Below are positions 52,653-61,681 of a stretch of 64,000 nucleotides of DNA, in pieces (position 1 is the first letter of the stretch; each line of letters opens with the position of its first letter). The notes beneath the pieces are model-generated. The model searched no databases. It was not told where the DNA came from and was given only the letters and a program-made list of their open reading frames with translations. The stretch comes from Lachnospiraceae bacterium UBA7060 (GTDB lineage: Bacteria; Bacillota; Clostridia; Lachnospirales; Lachnospiraceae), in contig DLAA01000132.1 of the NCBI GenBank assembly GCA_002493835.1, positions 8,732 to 72,731 of the forward strand, in the 5' to 3' direction. The translations under genes were made by a program, and so were the position numbers.

Positions 52653-53561
52653 ATGTATAATGGGATCATGAATGTTTATAAGGAGGCGGGCTATACGTCA
52701 CATGATGTGGTGGCGAAGCTTCGGGGTATTTGTAAACAGAAGAAAATAGGGCATACAGGGACACTCGATCCGGATGCGGTCGGCGTGCTTCCTGTATGTT
52801 TTGGTTCAGGCACGAAATTGTGTGATATGCTCACAGACTGGGACAAGGAGTATATTGCTGTGCTGCGGCTCGGAGTGGTGACGGACACGCAGGATTTGAC
52901 AGGACAGGTGTTATGGGAAGCCGCGCCGGAGGTGCTGGAGGCACTTACAAAAGAGCAGATACGAAGCGGATTCATGCATTTTCTCGGTGATTATGATCAG
53001 GTTCCACCGATGTATTCCGCCCTAAAAGTGGATGGCAAAAAACTCTATGAGCTCGCTAGAGCGGGAAAGGAAGTGGAGCGGAAGCCGCGTTTAGTGAAAA
53101 TTAAGGAACTGGAGATTTTGAAAATGGAGCCCCCATCAGTGTGTTTTCGAGTGGTCTGCTCCAAGGGGACTTACATCAGGACGCTCTGCCACGATATCGG
53201 CGACAGACTTGGCTGCGGCGGAGCCATGGAGGCACTCACCAGAACCAGGGTGGGGATTTTTGGCGTGGGAGATGCACTTTTGCTTTCTGAGATTGAGAGA
53301 CTGCGCGATGAAGGAGAAATATCAAGTGTTATCATTCCGCCTGACGCGGTGTTCGGAGAGTACCGGGCAGTGGAAGTTTCCGCGGAGGGGAAGCGTTTAT
53401 TGGAAAATGGAAACAAGCTTCCAGTAGAAATGCTTATAGAAGGCGGAAATCTGTGTGAAGAAGAGCGGCTGCGGATGTACGACAGAGCGGGAAGATTTTA
53501 TGGAATTTATCAGTATCACGCGAAGGGGAAAGAGGCAAGGCCTGTTAAAATGTTTCTATGA
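52653..53561 (+). CDS. truB: tRNA pseudouridine-55 synthase TruB
   Basis: Makes pseudouridine at position 55 of the tRNA T-loop. The 302 residues show the catalytic motif KIGHTGTLDPDAVGVLPV (with Asp), MYSALKVDGKKLYELARAGK and VVCSKGTYIRTLCHDIG, followed by a C-terminal PUA-like part. SD is weak (ACAGGAC). It follows nrnA by 17 nt in the translation operon. Confidence 0.96.
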   Translation: MYNGIMNVYKEAGYTSHDVVAKLRGICKQKKIGHTGTLDPDAVGVLPVCFGSGTKLCDMLTDWDKEYIAVLRLGVVTDTQDLTGQVLWEAAPEVLEALTKEQIRSGFMHFLGDYDQVPPMYSALKVDGKKLYELARAGKEVERKPRLVKIKELEILKMEPPSVCFRVVCSKGTYIRTLCHDIGDRLGCGGAMEALTRTRVGIFGVGDALLLSEIERLRDEGEISSVIIPPDAVFGEYRAVEVSAEGKRLLENGNKLPVEMLIEGGNLCEEERLRMYDRAGRFYGIYQYHAKGKEARPVKMFL

Positions 53562-53629
53562 GAAAGAATTAGGAATCAAATGTGGACATGCTTTTTGTGG
53601 GCAGGCGGAATGGAAGTGGAATAAGAGAC

Positions 53630-54538
53630 ATGCTGATTATAGAAAATACCACAGAATTTCATTTAGAAAACAGAAGTGCCGTGGCGCTGGGAAAGTTTGA
53701 CGGCATCCATCTGGGTCACAGAAAACTTCTTGAGAAGGTGATGGAACAAAAAAAACAGGGACTATCGGCGGTAGTGTTTACCTTTGATGCGTCGGCGGCC
53801 TCTTTCTTTGGCGGGGAGACCAGGGAATTGTCCACCAAAGAGGAAAAGCGGAAGGTTTTTTCAAAGATGGGGATCGATGTGTTGATTGAATTTCCCTTAA
53901 ATCGGGAGACGGCGGCCACAGAGCCGGAGAATTTTGTGTCCCGCTATCTGGCGGGGCAGATGGCGACTGCCTATCTCTGTGCCGGGGCAGACCTCTCTTT
54001 CGGAAAGGGAGGGGCAGGGAACTATGCGCTTCTTGCGGCATATGCTGATATCTTTGGCTATGAGGTGGAGTTGATCGACAAGGTTCAGCTGGACGGGGAG
54101 GAGGTCAGCTCCACCAGAGTGCGGAAAGCAGTTCGTGAGGGCAAGATGGAGGATGTCAGCCGCATGCTCGGCACGCCCTACAGTGTCAGCGGCAGTGTTG
54201 TGCATGGCAGGGCGCTGGGCCGCAGGCTGGGTATGCCTACCGCAAATCTTGTGCCGGAGGAGGGGAAGCTTTTGCCGCCAAACGGCGTTTACTACTCCCG
54301 TGCATTTGTGGACGGAAAAAGATACCGCGGTATCTCCAATGTAGGATATAAGCCTACGGTTTCTGATGAGATGCTTATGGGGGTAGAAACCTATCTCTAC
54401 GATTTTGAGGGAGAGATTTACGACCACAATATCAGTGTGGAACTGCTTTCTTTCCGCAGGGCGGAGCAGACTTTTGACAGTGTGGAGGCGCTGCGGCGGC
54501 AGATTGCAGAGGATGTGGAGGCAGGAAGAAACTTTTAA
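53630..54538 (+). CDS. ribF: Bifunctional riboflavin kinase/FAD synthetase RibF
   Basis: Converts riboflavin to FMN and FAD. The 302 residues contain the nucleotidyltransferase motifs LGKFDGIHLGHRKLL (about 20-34) and SSTRVRKAV, and the C-terminal flavokinase domain (VSGSVVHGRALGRRLGMPTA, then GVYYSRAFVDGK). A GTG at 53582 would lengthen it, but this puts the family motif too far in; ATG 53630 gives the usual spacing. No FMN riboswitch precedes it; it follows truB, as in Bacillus. Confidence 0.92.
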   Translation: MLIIENTTEFHLENRSAVALGKFDGIHLGHRKLLEKVMEQKKQGLSAVVFTFDASAASFFGGETRELSTKEEKRKVFSKMGIDVLIEFPLNRETAATEPENFVSRYLAGQMATAYLCAGADLSFGKGGAGNYALLAAYADIFGYEVELIDKVQLDGEEVSSTRVRKAVREGKMEDVSRMLGTPYSVSGSVVHGRALGRRLGMPTANLVPEEGKLLPPNGVYYSRAFVDGKRYRGISNVGYKPTVSDEMLMGVETYLYDFEGEIYDHNISVELLSFRRAEQTFDSVEALRRQIAEDVEAGRNF

Positions 54539-54551
54539 AAAGTCTTTTTTT
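54531..54551 (+). terminator. Weak AT-rich terminator after ribF
   Basis: ACTTT/AAAGT (54531-54535 with 54539-54543) overlaps the ribF stop and is followed by seven T at 54545-54551. The stem is short and AT-rich, so only partial termination is likely. Confidence 0.35.
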
Positions 54552-54562
54552 GTCGTAAGGGC

Positions 54563-54591
54563 TTGTAAGAGTTTTTCTTTTCAGATACAAT
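54563..54591 (+). promoter_or_regulatory. Promoter of the Na/Pi transporter gene
   Basis: TTGTAA (54563-54568), a 17-bp spacer and TACAAT (54586-54591). The predicted start lies just before the TTTTCAAC repeats. Confidence 0.55.
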
Positions 54592-54604
54592 AGTACCGTA
54601 TAGC

Positions 54605-54628
54605 TTTTCAACTTTTCAACTTTTCAAC
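54605..54628 (+). repeat. Three tandem copies of TTTTCAAC
   Basis: Three exact 8-bp copies (54605-54612, 54613-54620, 54621-54628) lie in the untranslated leader between promoter and SD. The CTTTTC of each copy can pair with GAAAAG at 54632-54637. Confidence 0.85.
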
Positions 54629-54663
54629 GGGGAAAAGAACGAAGGAAGGAAATCTGAAGCGAT

Positions 54664-56298
54664 ATGAATCCATCTATTATTCTTTCCATGGCGGGCGGCC
54701 TGGGTCTGTTTTTGTATGGTATGCGCATTATGAGCGACAGCATCGAGATGGTTGCCGGCGCGAAGCTGCGAGGCATTTTAGAGCGGTTGACGACCAATCG
54801 CTTTATGGCGATTTTGGTAGGTGTATTCTTTACGGCGGTAATCCAATCCTCGTCGGCTTGTACAGTCATGGTAGTCAGTTTTGTAAATTCAGGTTTGATG
54901 ACGCTTACGCAGGCGGCGGGTGTAATCTTTGGCGCAAATATCGGTACTACGGTGACAGCGCTCCTTGTTTCCTTCAAGCTGGAGAAAGCGGCCCCAGTGA
55001 TTCTGCTTCTCGGCGTTCTTATTCTCATGTTTGTCAAGAAACAGAAAATTTCCCGGTGGGGAGAGGTTATTATCGGATTCGGTGTTCTTTTTATGGGACT
55101 TAGCACGATGTCAGGTGCCATGGCAGGTATGAAGGATTCCCCTGCAGTTTTACATATGTTTGCTTCGCTTCAGTCGCCGCTTCTGGCGGTTCTTTTGGGC
55201 ACGGTGCTCACAGCAGTGATTCAGAGCTCTTCGGTGACAGTCAGTATTATGGTGCTTCTGGCCAATCAGGGCCTGATGAGTATGGATATCGGCATGTTTA
55301 TCATTCTGGGGTGTAATATTGGTGCTTGCACATCTGCGCTTCTCGCTTCTTTGAGCGGGAAAAAGGATGCGAAGAGAGCGGCGATGATACATCTTGTATT
55401 CAATGTGATAGGTACAGTAATAGTTTACCTCATATTTACTTTGGCGGTGGAAGAGATTGTAGCCTGTCTTACATTTCTAGCCCACGGCGATGCGGGCCGT
55501 GTAATTGCATACGCCCATATCTTGATCAAGGTGTTCCAGGTGATCATTATGATGCCGTTTATCAGGCAGATTGTTAAGCTTACATATTTGCTCGTGCCGG
55601 GTGATGACAAGAAGATTGGTTATCGGGACAGCTATCAGCTGAAATATATTGGCGAGAAGGTGGTTTTAAACCCAGCCACGGCTGTGGTGGAGGTTATCAA
55701 GGAGCTGGACCGAATGGGATCTCTTGCGGATGAGAATTTAAACCGGGCGATGAATGCGCTTGTTACGCTTGACAGGGAAGAGATGAATGAGGTCTATGAG
55801 GTCGAAAAAAATATTGATTTCCTCAGCCATGCTATCACTAATTATCTCGTGAAAATCAATCAGACAACTCTGCCAATTGAGGATCTGAAAAGTATTGGTG
55901 CTCTTTTTCATGTAGTCAACGACATTGAGAGAATTGGGGATCACGCGGAGAACATTGTGGACGCAGCGGTGCAGAGAGAAAAAACAGGTGTAAGTTTTTC
56001 CAAGGCGGCGCAGCGGGAGCTGGGTGAGATGATGGATATGGTCAATACCATTCTGCGGTTCTCTTTTGAGATGTTCGTTAAGAGTACGGAGGAGCATGTG
56101 GAAGATATCAGGAATCTAGAGGAAGCGATAGACGAGAAGGAGAAGGAACTGCAGCAGAGACATATCGAGCGGCTTTCCAATAATGAGTGTACGCCGGAAG
56201 CGGGGGCTATGTTCTCAGATATTGTGTCTGGACTTGAGAGAGTGGCGGATCACGCAACCAATATTGCTTTTGCAAACAGTTATTTTGAGCCAAATTAG
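54664..56298 (+). CDS. Na/Pi cotransporter family protein with PhoU-like tail
   Basis: Membrane phosphate transporter of the NptA/YjbB type, 544 residues. Two inverted transport repeats each carry a QSSS motif (QSSSACTVMVVSFVNSGLM near 62 and QSSSVTVSIMVLLANQGLM near 186). About eight membrane helices fill residues 1-310. A PhoU-like helical domain (about 345-540; FHVVNDIERIGDHAENIVDA, then SGLERVADHATNIAFAN) may sense or gate transport. It is set apart from ribF by its own promoter. Confidence 0.9.
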   Translation: MNPSIILSMAGGLGLFLYGMRIMSDSIEMVAGAKLRGILERLTTNRFMAILVGVFFTAVIQSSSACTVMVVSFVNSGLMTLTQAAGVIFGANIGTTVTALLVSFKLEKAAPVILLLGVLILMFVKKQKISRWGEVIIGFGVLFMGLSTMSGAMAGMKDSPAVLHMFASLQSPLLAVLLGTVLTAVIQSSSVTVSIMVLLANQGLMSMDIGMFIILGCNIGACTSALLASLSGKKDAKRAAMIHLVFNVIGTVIVYLIFTLAVEEIVACLTFLAHGDAGRVIAYAHILIKVFQVIIMMPFIRQIVKLTYLLVPGDDKKIGYRDSYQLKYIGEKVVLNPATAVVEVIKELDRMGSLADENLNRAMNALVTLDREEMNEVYEVEKNIDFLSHAITNYLVKINQTTLPIEDLKSIGALFHVVNDIERIGDHAENIVDAAVQREKTGVSFSKAAQRELGEMMDMVNTILRFSFEMFVKSTEEHVEDIRNLEEAIDEKEKELQQRHIERLSNNECTPEAGAMFSDIVSGLERVADHATNIAFANSYFEPN

Positions 56299-56380
56299 TA
56301 TGATCCAACATTAGGCTTATTAAAGGGGATCGTACGAGAGGGGGAGACGGCGGATTATATGGAGAGGAGCCGGTTCCAAA

Positions 56381-57523
56381 ATGAGAAAACGTGAAATTGT
56401 TTTTATAATTACAGCTGCTATGATTGCTCATAGCTCATTGACAACACATGCGTCCACACTTGCTCCGGATCTTTTGCCGGCAGGGCAGCTGAAGCTGGAT
56501 TTGGACGTGGAGAAAGTACAGACTGGACAAGTCAGCGGTAACAGTGTTTCGGAGAATACGGAGGAAGATGTACAGACAGCCCAAGATGTTTTGGACCATG
56601 ATACGATTGGATCCGGAACCGTATTGATTTCTGATAAGACGGCAGAGGACTATGCGTTAGCCTACGAGAGGGCGAAAAATGCAAATTGGGGTTATACAAA
56701 TTTAGGGATTGCCAATGTGAGTGACAATTTGAATATTCGAGCCATCGCCGCGGAGGACGGCAGGCTTGTGGGAAAGCTTCCCAAAGATGCTGCTTGTGAA
56801 GTGATAGAGATGGACGATACCTGGGCACATATTAAGTCCGGCAGTGTGGACGGTTATGTGAGCCGGGAGTATCTTTTGACGGGTGTCCCGGCTAAGTTCA
56901 AGGCGGAGGAGCTGGCCACCACTGTGGCAACGGTTACTACCGATAGTTTGAAGGTCCGTGCGGAAGCGAATACGGACTCAGAAGTGATTACGCTGGTGCC
57001 TCGGGGTGAGGAGCTGGAGGTGTCAGCAGTGGAAGGAGACTGGGTTAAGGTTTTTCTGGATGATGACGAAGTATTTGTCTCAGGGGAATACGTGGAGGTC
57101 AGCGCGGAGTTGGGGACAGCGGTTACCATGTCGGAGCTGCTCTATGGACAGGGAGTTTCCAATGTGCGTGTGGATATCTGTCAGTATGCGAAAGAGTTTA
57201 TCGGCAATCCTTATGTATGGGGTGGTACTAGTCTGACGAAAGGGGCTGACTGTTCCGGTTTTGTTCAGAGTGTCTTCAAAAAATATGGCGTAAAGCTTCC
57301 ACGTAACTCCAGAGCGCAGGCAAACTGCGGTACCACTATCAAGGTGTCTGAGGCGAAACCGGGTGATTTGATATTTTATGGAAAGGGTAAGACAATCAAT
57401 CATGTGGCGATTTATATTGGAAATGGACAGGTAGTCCACGCCAGCAGCCCCAAAACAGGAATTAAGATTTCCAATGTGTCTTACCGTTCGCCTTTCAAGG
57501 CGGTCAGGATACTATATGACTGA
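56381..57523 (+). CDS. Secreted SH3-NlpC/P60 peptidoglycan hydrolase
   Basis: Cell wall endopeptidase, 380 residues. An N-terminal signal peptide (about 1-25, VFIITAAMIAHSSLTTHAS) is followed by a linker, two bacterial SH3 domains (about 105-165, ISDNLNIRA-type start, and 175-235, TTDSLKVRAEANTDSEVITL) and a C-terminal NlpC/P60 domain (about 262-380). The catalytic Cys is in ADCSGFVQSVF and His in INHVAIYIGNG. It likely cuts gamma-D-Glu-type stem-peptide bonds. The 82-nt gap upstream is too short for a c-di-AMP riboswitch. Confidence 0.92.
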   Translation: MRKREIVFIITAAMIAHSSLTTHASTLAPDLLPAGQLKLDLDVEKVQTGQVSGNSVSENTEEDVQTAQDVLDHDTIGSGTVLISDKTAEDYALAYERAKNANWGYTNLGIANVSDNLNIRAIAAEDGRLVGKLPKDAACEVIEMDDTWAHIKSGSVDGYVSREYLLTGVPAKFKAEELATTVATVTTDSLKVRAEANTDSEVITLVPRGEELEVSAVEGDWVKVFLDDDEVFVSGEYVEVSAELGTAVTMSELLYGQGVSNVRVDICQYAKEFIGNPYVWGGTSLTKGADCSGFVQSVFKKYGVKLPRNSRAQANCGTTIKVSEAKPGDLIFYGKGKTINHVAIYIGNGQVVHASSPKTGIKISNVSYRSPFKAVRILYD

Positions 57524-57556
57524 GATAGGAAAAAGATAGGAAAAAAGAAAATATGC

Positions 57557-57585
57557 TTTACATTATAGCGTCGCTGTGATAAAAT
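57557..57585 (+). promoter_or_regulatory. Promoter of rpsO
   Basis: TTTACA (57557-57562), a 17-bp spacer and TAAAAT (57580-57585): both boxes match consensus in five of six positions. Confidence 0.75.
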
Positions 57586-57606
57586 ATAGAAGTATGAGCT
57601 TGAGCC

Positions 57607-57646
57607 GACACGCAGAATTGGGACACTCCGACCCATTCTTGGTGTC
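57607..57646 (+). promoter_or_regulatory. S15-type leader hairpin of rpsO
   Basis: GACAC/GTGTC (57607-57611 with 57642-57646), AGAAT/ATTCT (57614-57618 with 57635-57639) and GGG/CCC (57620-57622 with 57632-57634) form one long bulged hairpin between promoter and SD. S15 leaders that autoregulate rpsO are known in Bacilli and Clostridia; this one is placed and shaped accordingly, but the exact class was not matched. Confidence 0.6.
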
Positions 57647-57686
57647 AGGCGGTTGACAGGGTAATCCCCTGAAGAAAGGAGAAATT

Positions 57687-57953
57687 ATGATTTCTAAGGA
57701 AAAGAAAACGGCAATCATCAAGGAGTACGGCAGGTCTGAAGGAGACACCGGTTCACCGGAGGTGCAGGTAGCTGTTTTGACAGCAAGAATTCAGGAGCTT
57801 ACCGAGCATTTGAAAAAGAACCCCAAGGATCATCATTCTAGAAGGGGACTTCTGAAAATGGTAGGTCAAAGACGCGGCCTGTTGGGATATCTGAAAGAAA
57901 AGGATATCGAGAGATACCGTGTTTTGATTGAGAAGCTTGGACTTCGTAAATAA
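57687..57953 (+). CDS. rpsO: 30S ribosomal protein S15
   Basis: Primary-binding 16S rRNA protein, 88 residues. [20 protein letters not shown] and [20 protein letters not shown] are diagnostic of S15. The SD is GAAAGGAG, 7 nt before the ATG. It lies upstream of pnp as in most bacteria and has its own promoter and a structured leader. Confidence 0.98.
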   Translation: MISKEKKTAIIKEYGRSEGDTGSPEVQVAVLTARIQELTEHLKKNPKDHHSRRGLLKMVGQRRGLLGYLKEKDIERYRVLIEKLGLRK

Positions 57954-57964
57954 TAAGGGCTGAT

Positions 57965-58011
57965 GAGCGGAGATAGGGTTGGCAGGTTCGACTCTAAATC
58001 CGCTCTTCTGT
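57965..58011 (+). terminator. Terminator-like hairpin after rpsO
   Basis: GAGCGGA (57965-57971) pairs with TCCGCTC (57999-58005), followed by TTCTGTT. The T tract is broken, so termination may be partial, letting pnp be reached from the rpsO promoter. Confidence 0.45.
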
Positions 58012-58211
58012 TATATCAATTCATCTAGATCGAAACTGGTTGGCAAATCGGGTCTGCGCGAAATCAACTGACAGTTGCAGCCCTGAGGGAATGTCTGACA
58101 TGAGTAAAAGAAGCTGCGAGGCAGCGAGATGCACGGATTGTGCGATTTTACGAATGAGTGTGAGATGAATTGGAAGAGAAGGAGAGAAGAAGAGAAGAAG
58201 GAGAGACGATT
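58012..58211 (+). promoter_or_regulatory. pnp upstream region with short hairpins
   Basis: A 200-nt untranslated stretch. It has GCTGC-GAG-GCAGC (58113-58125) and GCAC/GTGC (58131-58143) hairpins and, near the gene, a purine-rich run with repeated GAGAAG. No convincing promoter was seen, so pnp may be read from rpsO. Leader hairpins before pnp are known targets of RNase III and PNPase autocontrol in other bacteria; that is only a possibility here. Confidence 0.35.
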
Positions 58212-60302
58212 ATGTACAAGAGTTACACGATGGAACTCGCCGGACGCACGCTTCGTGTGGACATTGGCAGAGTTGGCAAACAGGCAAATGGCTGCGCTTT
58301 TATGCAGTATGGAGAGACCACAGTTTTATCTACCGCAACGGCCTCCGATAAACCTAGGGAAGGTATTGATTTCTTCCCCTGCAGTGTAGAGTATGAGGAG
58401 AAATTTTATTCTGTTGGTAAGATTCCAGGCGGCTTTAATAAGAGAGAAGGCAAACCTTCTGAAAATGCGATTTTGACGAGCCGTGTTATCGATCGGCCTA
58501 TGAGACCGCTGTTTCCCAAGGATTATCGCAATGATGTGACTTTGAACAATCTGGTTATGAGCGTGGATCCTGAGTGCCGTCCGGAACTGGTGGCCATGCT
58601 TGGTACAGCGATTGCGACTTGTATTTCTGATATCCCATTTGCGGGTCCTTGTGCGATGACACAGATGGGACTGCTGGATGGCGAGCTGATTGTCAATCCC
58701 ACTCAGGAGCAGTGGGACAAGGGTGATCTGAAGATGACCGTGGCTTCCACTGCTGAGAAAGTGATGATGATTGAGGCCGGCGCCAACGAGGTACCTGAAG
58801 CAAAGGTGCTGGAGGCTATTTACAAGGCACATGAGATCAATCAGACGCTGATTGCCTTTATCAATCAGATTGTGGCGGAGGTTGGCAAACCGAAGCACGC
58901 TTATGAAAGTTGTGCGGTTCCCGGAGAAATGTTTGAGGAGATGAAGAAGATCGTGACGCCTGAGGAGATGGAGACGGCCGTCTTTACCGATGATAAGCAG
59001 GTACGCGAGGAAAATATCAGAAACATTACGGCGAGGCTGGAGGAGGCTTTTGCGGATAAAGAAGACTATTTGGCAGTGCTCGGTGAGGCTGTTTACCAGT
59101 ACCAGAAAAAAACTGTGCGCAAGATGATTTTAAAGGATCACAAGCGCCCTGACGGCAGGGCATTGGATCAGATCAGACCACTCGCAGCAGAGGTTGATAT
59201 CATCCCGAGGGTGCACGGCTCTGCCATGTTTACCAGAGGACAGACACAGATCTGCAATGTATGTACACTGGCGCCCCTCTCTGAGGTGCAGAAGGTGGAT
59301 GGCCTGGATGCGAATATTACAGCAAAGAGGTATATACATCATTACAATTTCCCGTCCTATTCTGTAGGTGAAACGAAGGTGAGCCGCGGACCAGGAAGAA
59401 GAGAGGTCGGCCATGGAGCGCTGGCGGAGAGGGCGCTGCTTCCGGTACTTCCCTCGGAGGAAGAATTCCCCTATGCAATTCGTACGGTATCGGAGACTTT
59501 TGAGTCCAACGGTTCTACTTCTATGGCATCTACTTGTGCTTCCTGCATGTCTCTGATGGCTGCGGGTGTGCCCATCAAGAAGATGGTAGCAGGTATCTCC
59601 TGCGGCCTTGTTACTGGGGAGACGGACGATGATTTTGTGCTTTTGACAGATATCCAAGGGCTTGAGGATTTCTTTGGGGATATGGATTTTAAGGTGACAG
59701 GTACCCATGACGGCATCACGGCAATTCAGATGGATATCAAGATCCATGGTCTGACGAAGCCCATTGTGGAGGGTGCTATTGCGAGATGCCGCGAGGCGAG
59801 AGAGTTTATCATGGCTAACTGTATGAGCCCGGCAATCTCTGCACCTCGCAAGGAAGTTGGTCCTTATGCGCCAAAGATTATTTCCCTTCAGATTGATCCT
59901 GAAAAGATTGGTGATGTGGTTGGACAGCGCGGTAAAACGATCAATGAGATCATTGCACGTACGGGTGTGAAGATTGATATCAATGACGAGGGACAAGTGT
60001 CTGTCTGCGGCACAGACCGTGGGATGATGGATAAGGCTGTCGATATGATCAAGATGATCACCACGGACTTTGAGGAGGGGCAGATCTTCCAAGGTACCGT
60101 AGTAAGTATTAAGGAGTTTGGTGCCTTTATTGAATTTGCACCTGGCAAGGAGGGAATGGTACACATTTCTAAGATTGCGAAAGAGAGAATCAACCGTGTA
60201 GAAGATGTGCTTACTCTCGGCGATAAGGTCACGGTAGTGTGTCTTGGCAAAGACAAGATGGGCAGAATCAGTTTCTCTATGAAGGATGTGGCGCAGCGCT
60301 AA
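58212..60302 (+). CDS. pnp: Polynucleotide phosphorylase
   Basis: 3'-5' phosphorolytic exoribonuclease of the RNA degradosome. The 696 residues comprise two RNase PH domains (about 10-230 and 310-540; FPSYSVGETKVSRGPGRREV in the second), an alpha-helical linker, a KH domain (GDVVGQRGKTINEI, about 565) and an S1 domain (GTVVSIKEFGAFIEFAPGKE, about 625-695). The ATG at 58212 has AAGGAG 8 nt upstream; a longer frame starts in a repetitive purine tract and is not used. Confidence 0.97.
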   Translation: MYKSYTMELAGRTLRVDIGRVGKQANGCAFMQYGETTVLSTATASDKPREGIDFFPCSVEYEEKFYSVGKIPGGFNKREGKPSENAILTSRVIDRPMRPLFPKDYRNDVTLNNLVMSVDPECRPELVAMLGTAIATCISDIPFAGPCAMTQMGLLDGELIVNPTQEQWDKGDLKMTVASTAEKVMMIEAGANEVPEAKVLEAIYKAHEINQTLIAFINQIVAEVGKPKHAYESCAVPGEMFEEMKKIVTPEEMETAVFTDDKQVREENIRNITARLEEAFADKEDYLAVLGEAVYQYQKKTVRKMILKDHKRPDGRALDQIRPLAAEVDIIPRVHGSAMFTRGQTQICNVCTLAPLSEVQKVDGLDANITAKRYIHHYNFPSYSVGETKVSRGPGRREVGHGALAERALLPVLPSEEEFPYAIRTVSETFESNGSTSMASTCASCMSLMAAGVPIKKMVAGISCGLVTGETDDDFVLLTDIQGLEDFFGDMDFKVTGTHDGITAIQMDIKIHGLTKPIVEGAIARCREAREFIMANCMSPAISAPRKEVGPYAPKIISLQIDPEKIGDVVGQRGKTINEIIARTGVKIDINDEGQVSVCGTDRGMMDKAVDMIKMITTDFEEGQIFQGTVVSIKEFGAFIEFAPGKEGMVHISKIAKERINRVEDVLTLGDKVTVVCLGKDKMGRISFSMKDVAQR

Positions 60303-60405
60303 AAGCGCGAGAAGTATTTCTAAAGGTATCCCGCCATAGGATGGACAATGCTGCAAAGCGGAATCATGGGAATATTTTGTATACGGAGATCAAAAAGAAG
60401 GCAGG

Positions 60406-61176
60406 ATGGGGATGAAAAATTCGGGCGTAGAATCGCGTACGAATGATAAGGAGAACGCCTGTTATACAAGGCGGCATCTGGAAGAACTTGTCGAGCTGCA
60501 GACCAGTGTGCTGCGAAAGCAGGCACAGGAGCTGCAGCGTGTGAATGAACGTATCATAGAGACCATGAGCAATGTGGTGGAGTTTCGGAACCTGGAATCG
60601 GGTGACCATGTAAGAAGAGTCAAGGATTTTACAAGGATTCTTGCCGGATATGTGGCACAAAGGTGTCCAGAGTATCATTTGGACAAGGAAGCTGTCAATA
60701 TGATCGCCGCGGCTGCCGCCATGCATGATGTGGGAAAGATTGCAATTTCGGATACTATTCTCTTAAAGCCTGGCAGGCTCACTGAAGAAGAGTTTATGAT
60801 CATGAAAACACATACTACAAAGGGATGTGAGATTATAGAAATGCTCGGAGATATTCTTCAGAAGGGTGAATACGGCAGGACAAGTTATGAGATATGCCGT
60901 TATCATCACGAGCGGTATGACGGAACGGGGTATCCGGAAGGGCTAAAGGGGGAGGAAATCCCAATTGCCGCGCAGATTGTCTCGGTGGCGGACGTCTATG
61001 ACGCTCTCATCAGTGAACGCTGCTACAAGAGCGCTTACACGCCCGCGGAGGCTTATCATATGATTATGCGGGGAGAGTGCGGTGCTTTTTCTCCCAGGCT
61101 TCTTGCATGTTTGACTGATGCCAGAGCATCGTTTGAAAAAAGGGCCTTGGAAAACAGGCAGGAAACTACCAATTAG
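60406..61176 (+). CDS. HD-GYP domain protein (probable c-di-GMP phosphodiesterase)
   Basis: A 256-residue soluble protein: an N-terminal helical segment (about 18-55, LEELVELQTSVLRKQAQELQ) and an HD-GYP domain. HDVGKIAISD, the later HH (YHHERYDGTGYPEGLKG) and ISVADVYDAL are present, so the metal site and the GYP motif look intact and it may hydrolyse c-di-GMP. It has no receiver or sensor domain. The C-terminal end overlaps pyrI, which lies on the other strand, by 11 nt. The start at 60406 or 60412 is open. Confidence 0.85.
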   Translation: MGMKNSGVESRTNDKENACYTRRHLEELVELQTSVLRKQAQELQRVNERIIETMSNVVEFRNLESGDHVRRVKDFTRILAGYVAQRCPEYHLDKEAVNMIAAAAAMHDVGKIAISDTILLKPGRLTEEEFMIMKTHTTKGCEIIEMLGDILQKGEYGRTSYEICRYHHERYDGTGYPEGLKGEEIPIAAQIVSVADVYDALISERCYKSAYTPAEAYHMIMRGECGAFSPRLLACLTDARASFEKRALENRQETTN

Positions 61177-61603
61177 AGGAGTTTCCTGCTTTTTCTTCGC
61201 AGTATTTACAGCGGTAGATTTCCTTCTCCTCATCCGCCAGCACGAAAATGTGGGGCAGCTCCTGCTCGATGGAAGTGATGCAGCGTGGATTCCGGCATTT
61301 GATGACATTGTGAATTTCTTTGGGGAGTACCAGCTCCTTTTTGTCAACAATCTTTCCGTCTTTGATTACATTGACCGTGATATTGTGGTCGATGAAAGCG
61401 AGGATATCCAAATTCAATGTGTTGATATCGCACTCCACCTTCAGAATATCTTTTTTTCCCATTTTATTGCTGCGGGCATTTTTGATAATCGCAACCGTGC
61501 AATCCAGTTTGCCCAGCTTTAAGTGATGATAGATATCAAGACTTTTGCCGGCCTCAATATGATCGAGCACGAAACCCTCCTCAATTTTTCCTACATTTAA
61601 CAT
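61166..61603 (-). CDS. pyrI: Aspartate carbamoyltransferase regulatory chain PyrI
   Basis: Regulatory subunit of aspartate transcarbamoylase, 145 residues. The N-terminal nucleotide-binding domain (GFVLDHIEAGKSLDIYHHL) and the C-terminal zinc domain with four Cys (CRNPRC and CKYC) are complete, so allosteric feedback by nucleotides is likely. AAAGGAG precedes the ATG. It is 78 nt downstream of pyrB and shares 11 bp at its 3' end with the convergent HD-GYP gene. Confidence 0.95.
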   Translation of the reverse strand: MLNVGKIEEGFVLDHIEAGKSLDIYHHLKLGKLDCTVAIIKNARSNKMGKKDILKVECDINTLNLDILAFIDHNITVNVIKDGKIVDKKELVLPKEIHNVIKCRNPRCITSIEQELPHIFVLADEEKEIYRCKYCEEKAGNSSNW

Positions 61604-61681
61604 AAATTTGCTTTCTCCTTTCTATGAAGCCGCGATAAAAATTTTTTATACAGCGGATGAAATTTTGTGATGGTATCTGTT

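Noticed and set aside
56299..56380. Search for a c-di-AMP riboswitch before the NlpC/P60 gene
   Set aside because: Such riboswitches often precede this type of gene, but only 82 nt are available and the motifs are missing.
57981..58005. GGTTCGA sequence resembling a tRNA T-loop
   Set aside because: The flanking bases cannot form a T-stem and no acceptor or anticodon arms are present; it lies in a terminator-like hairpin.
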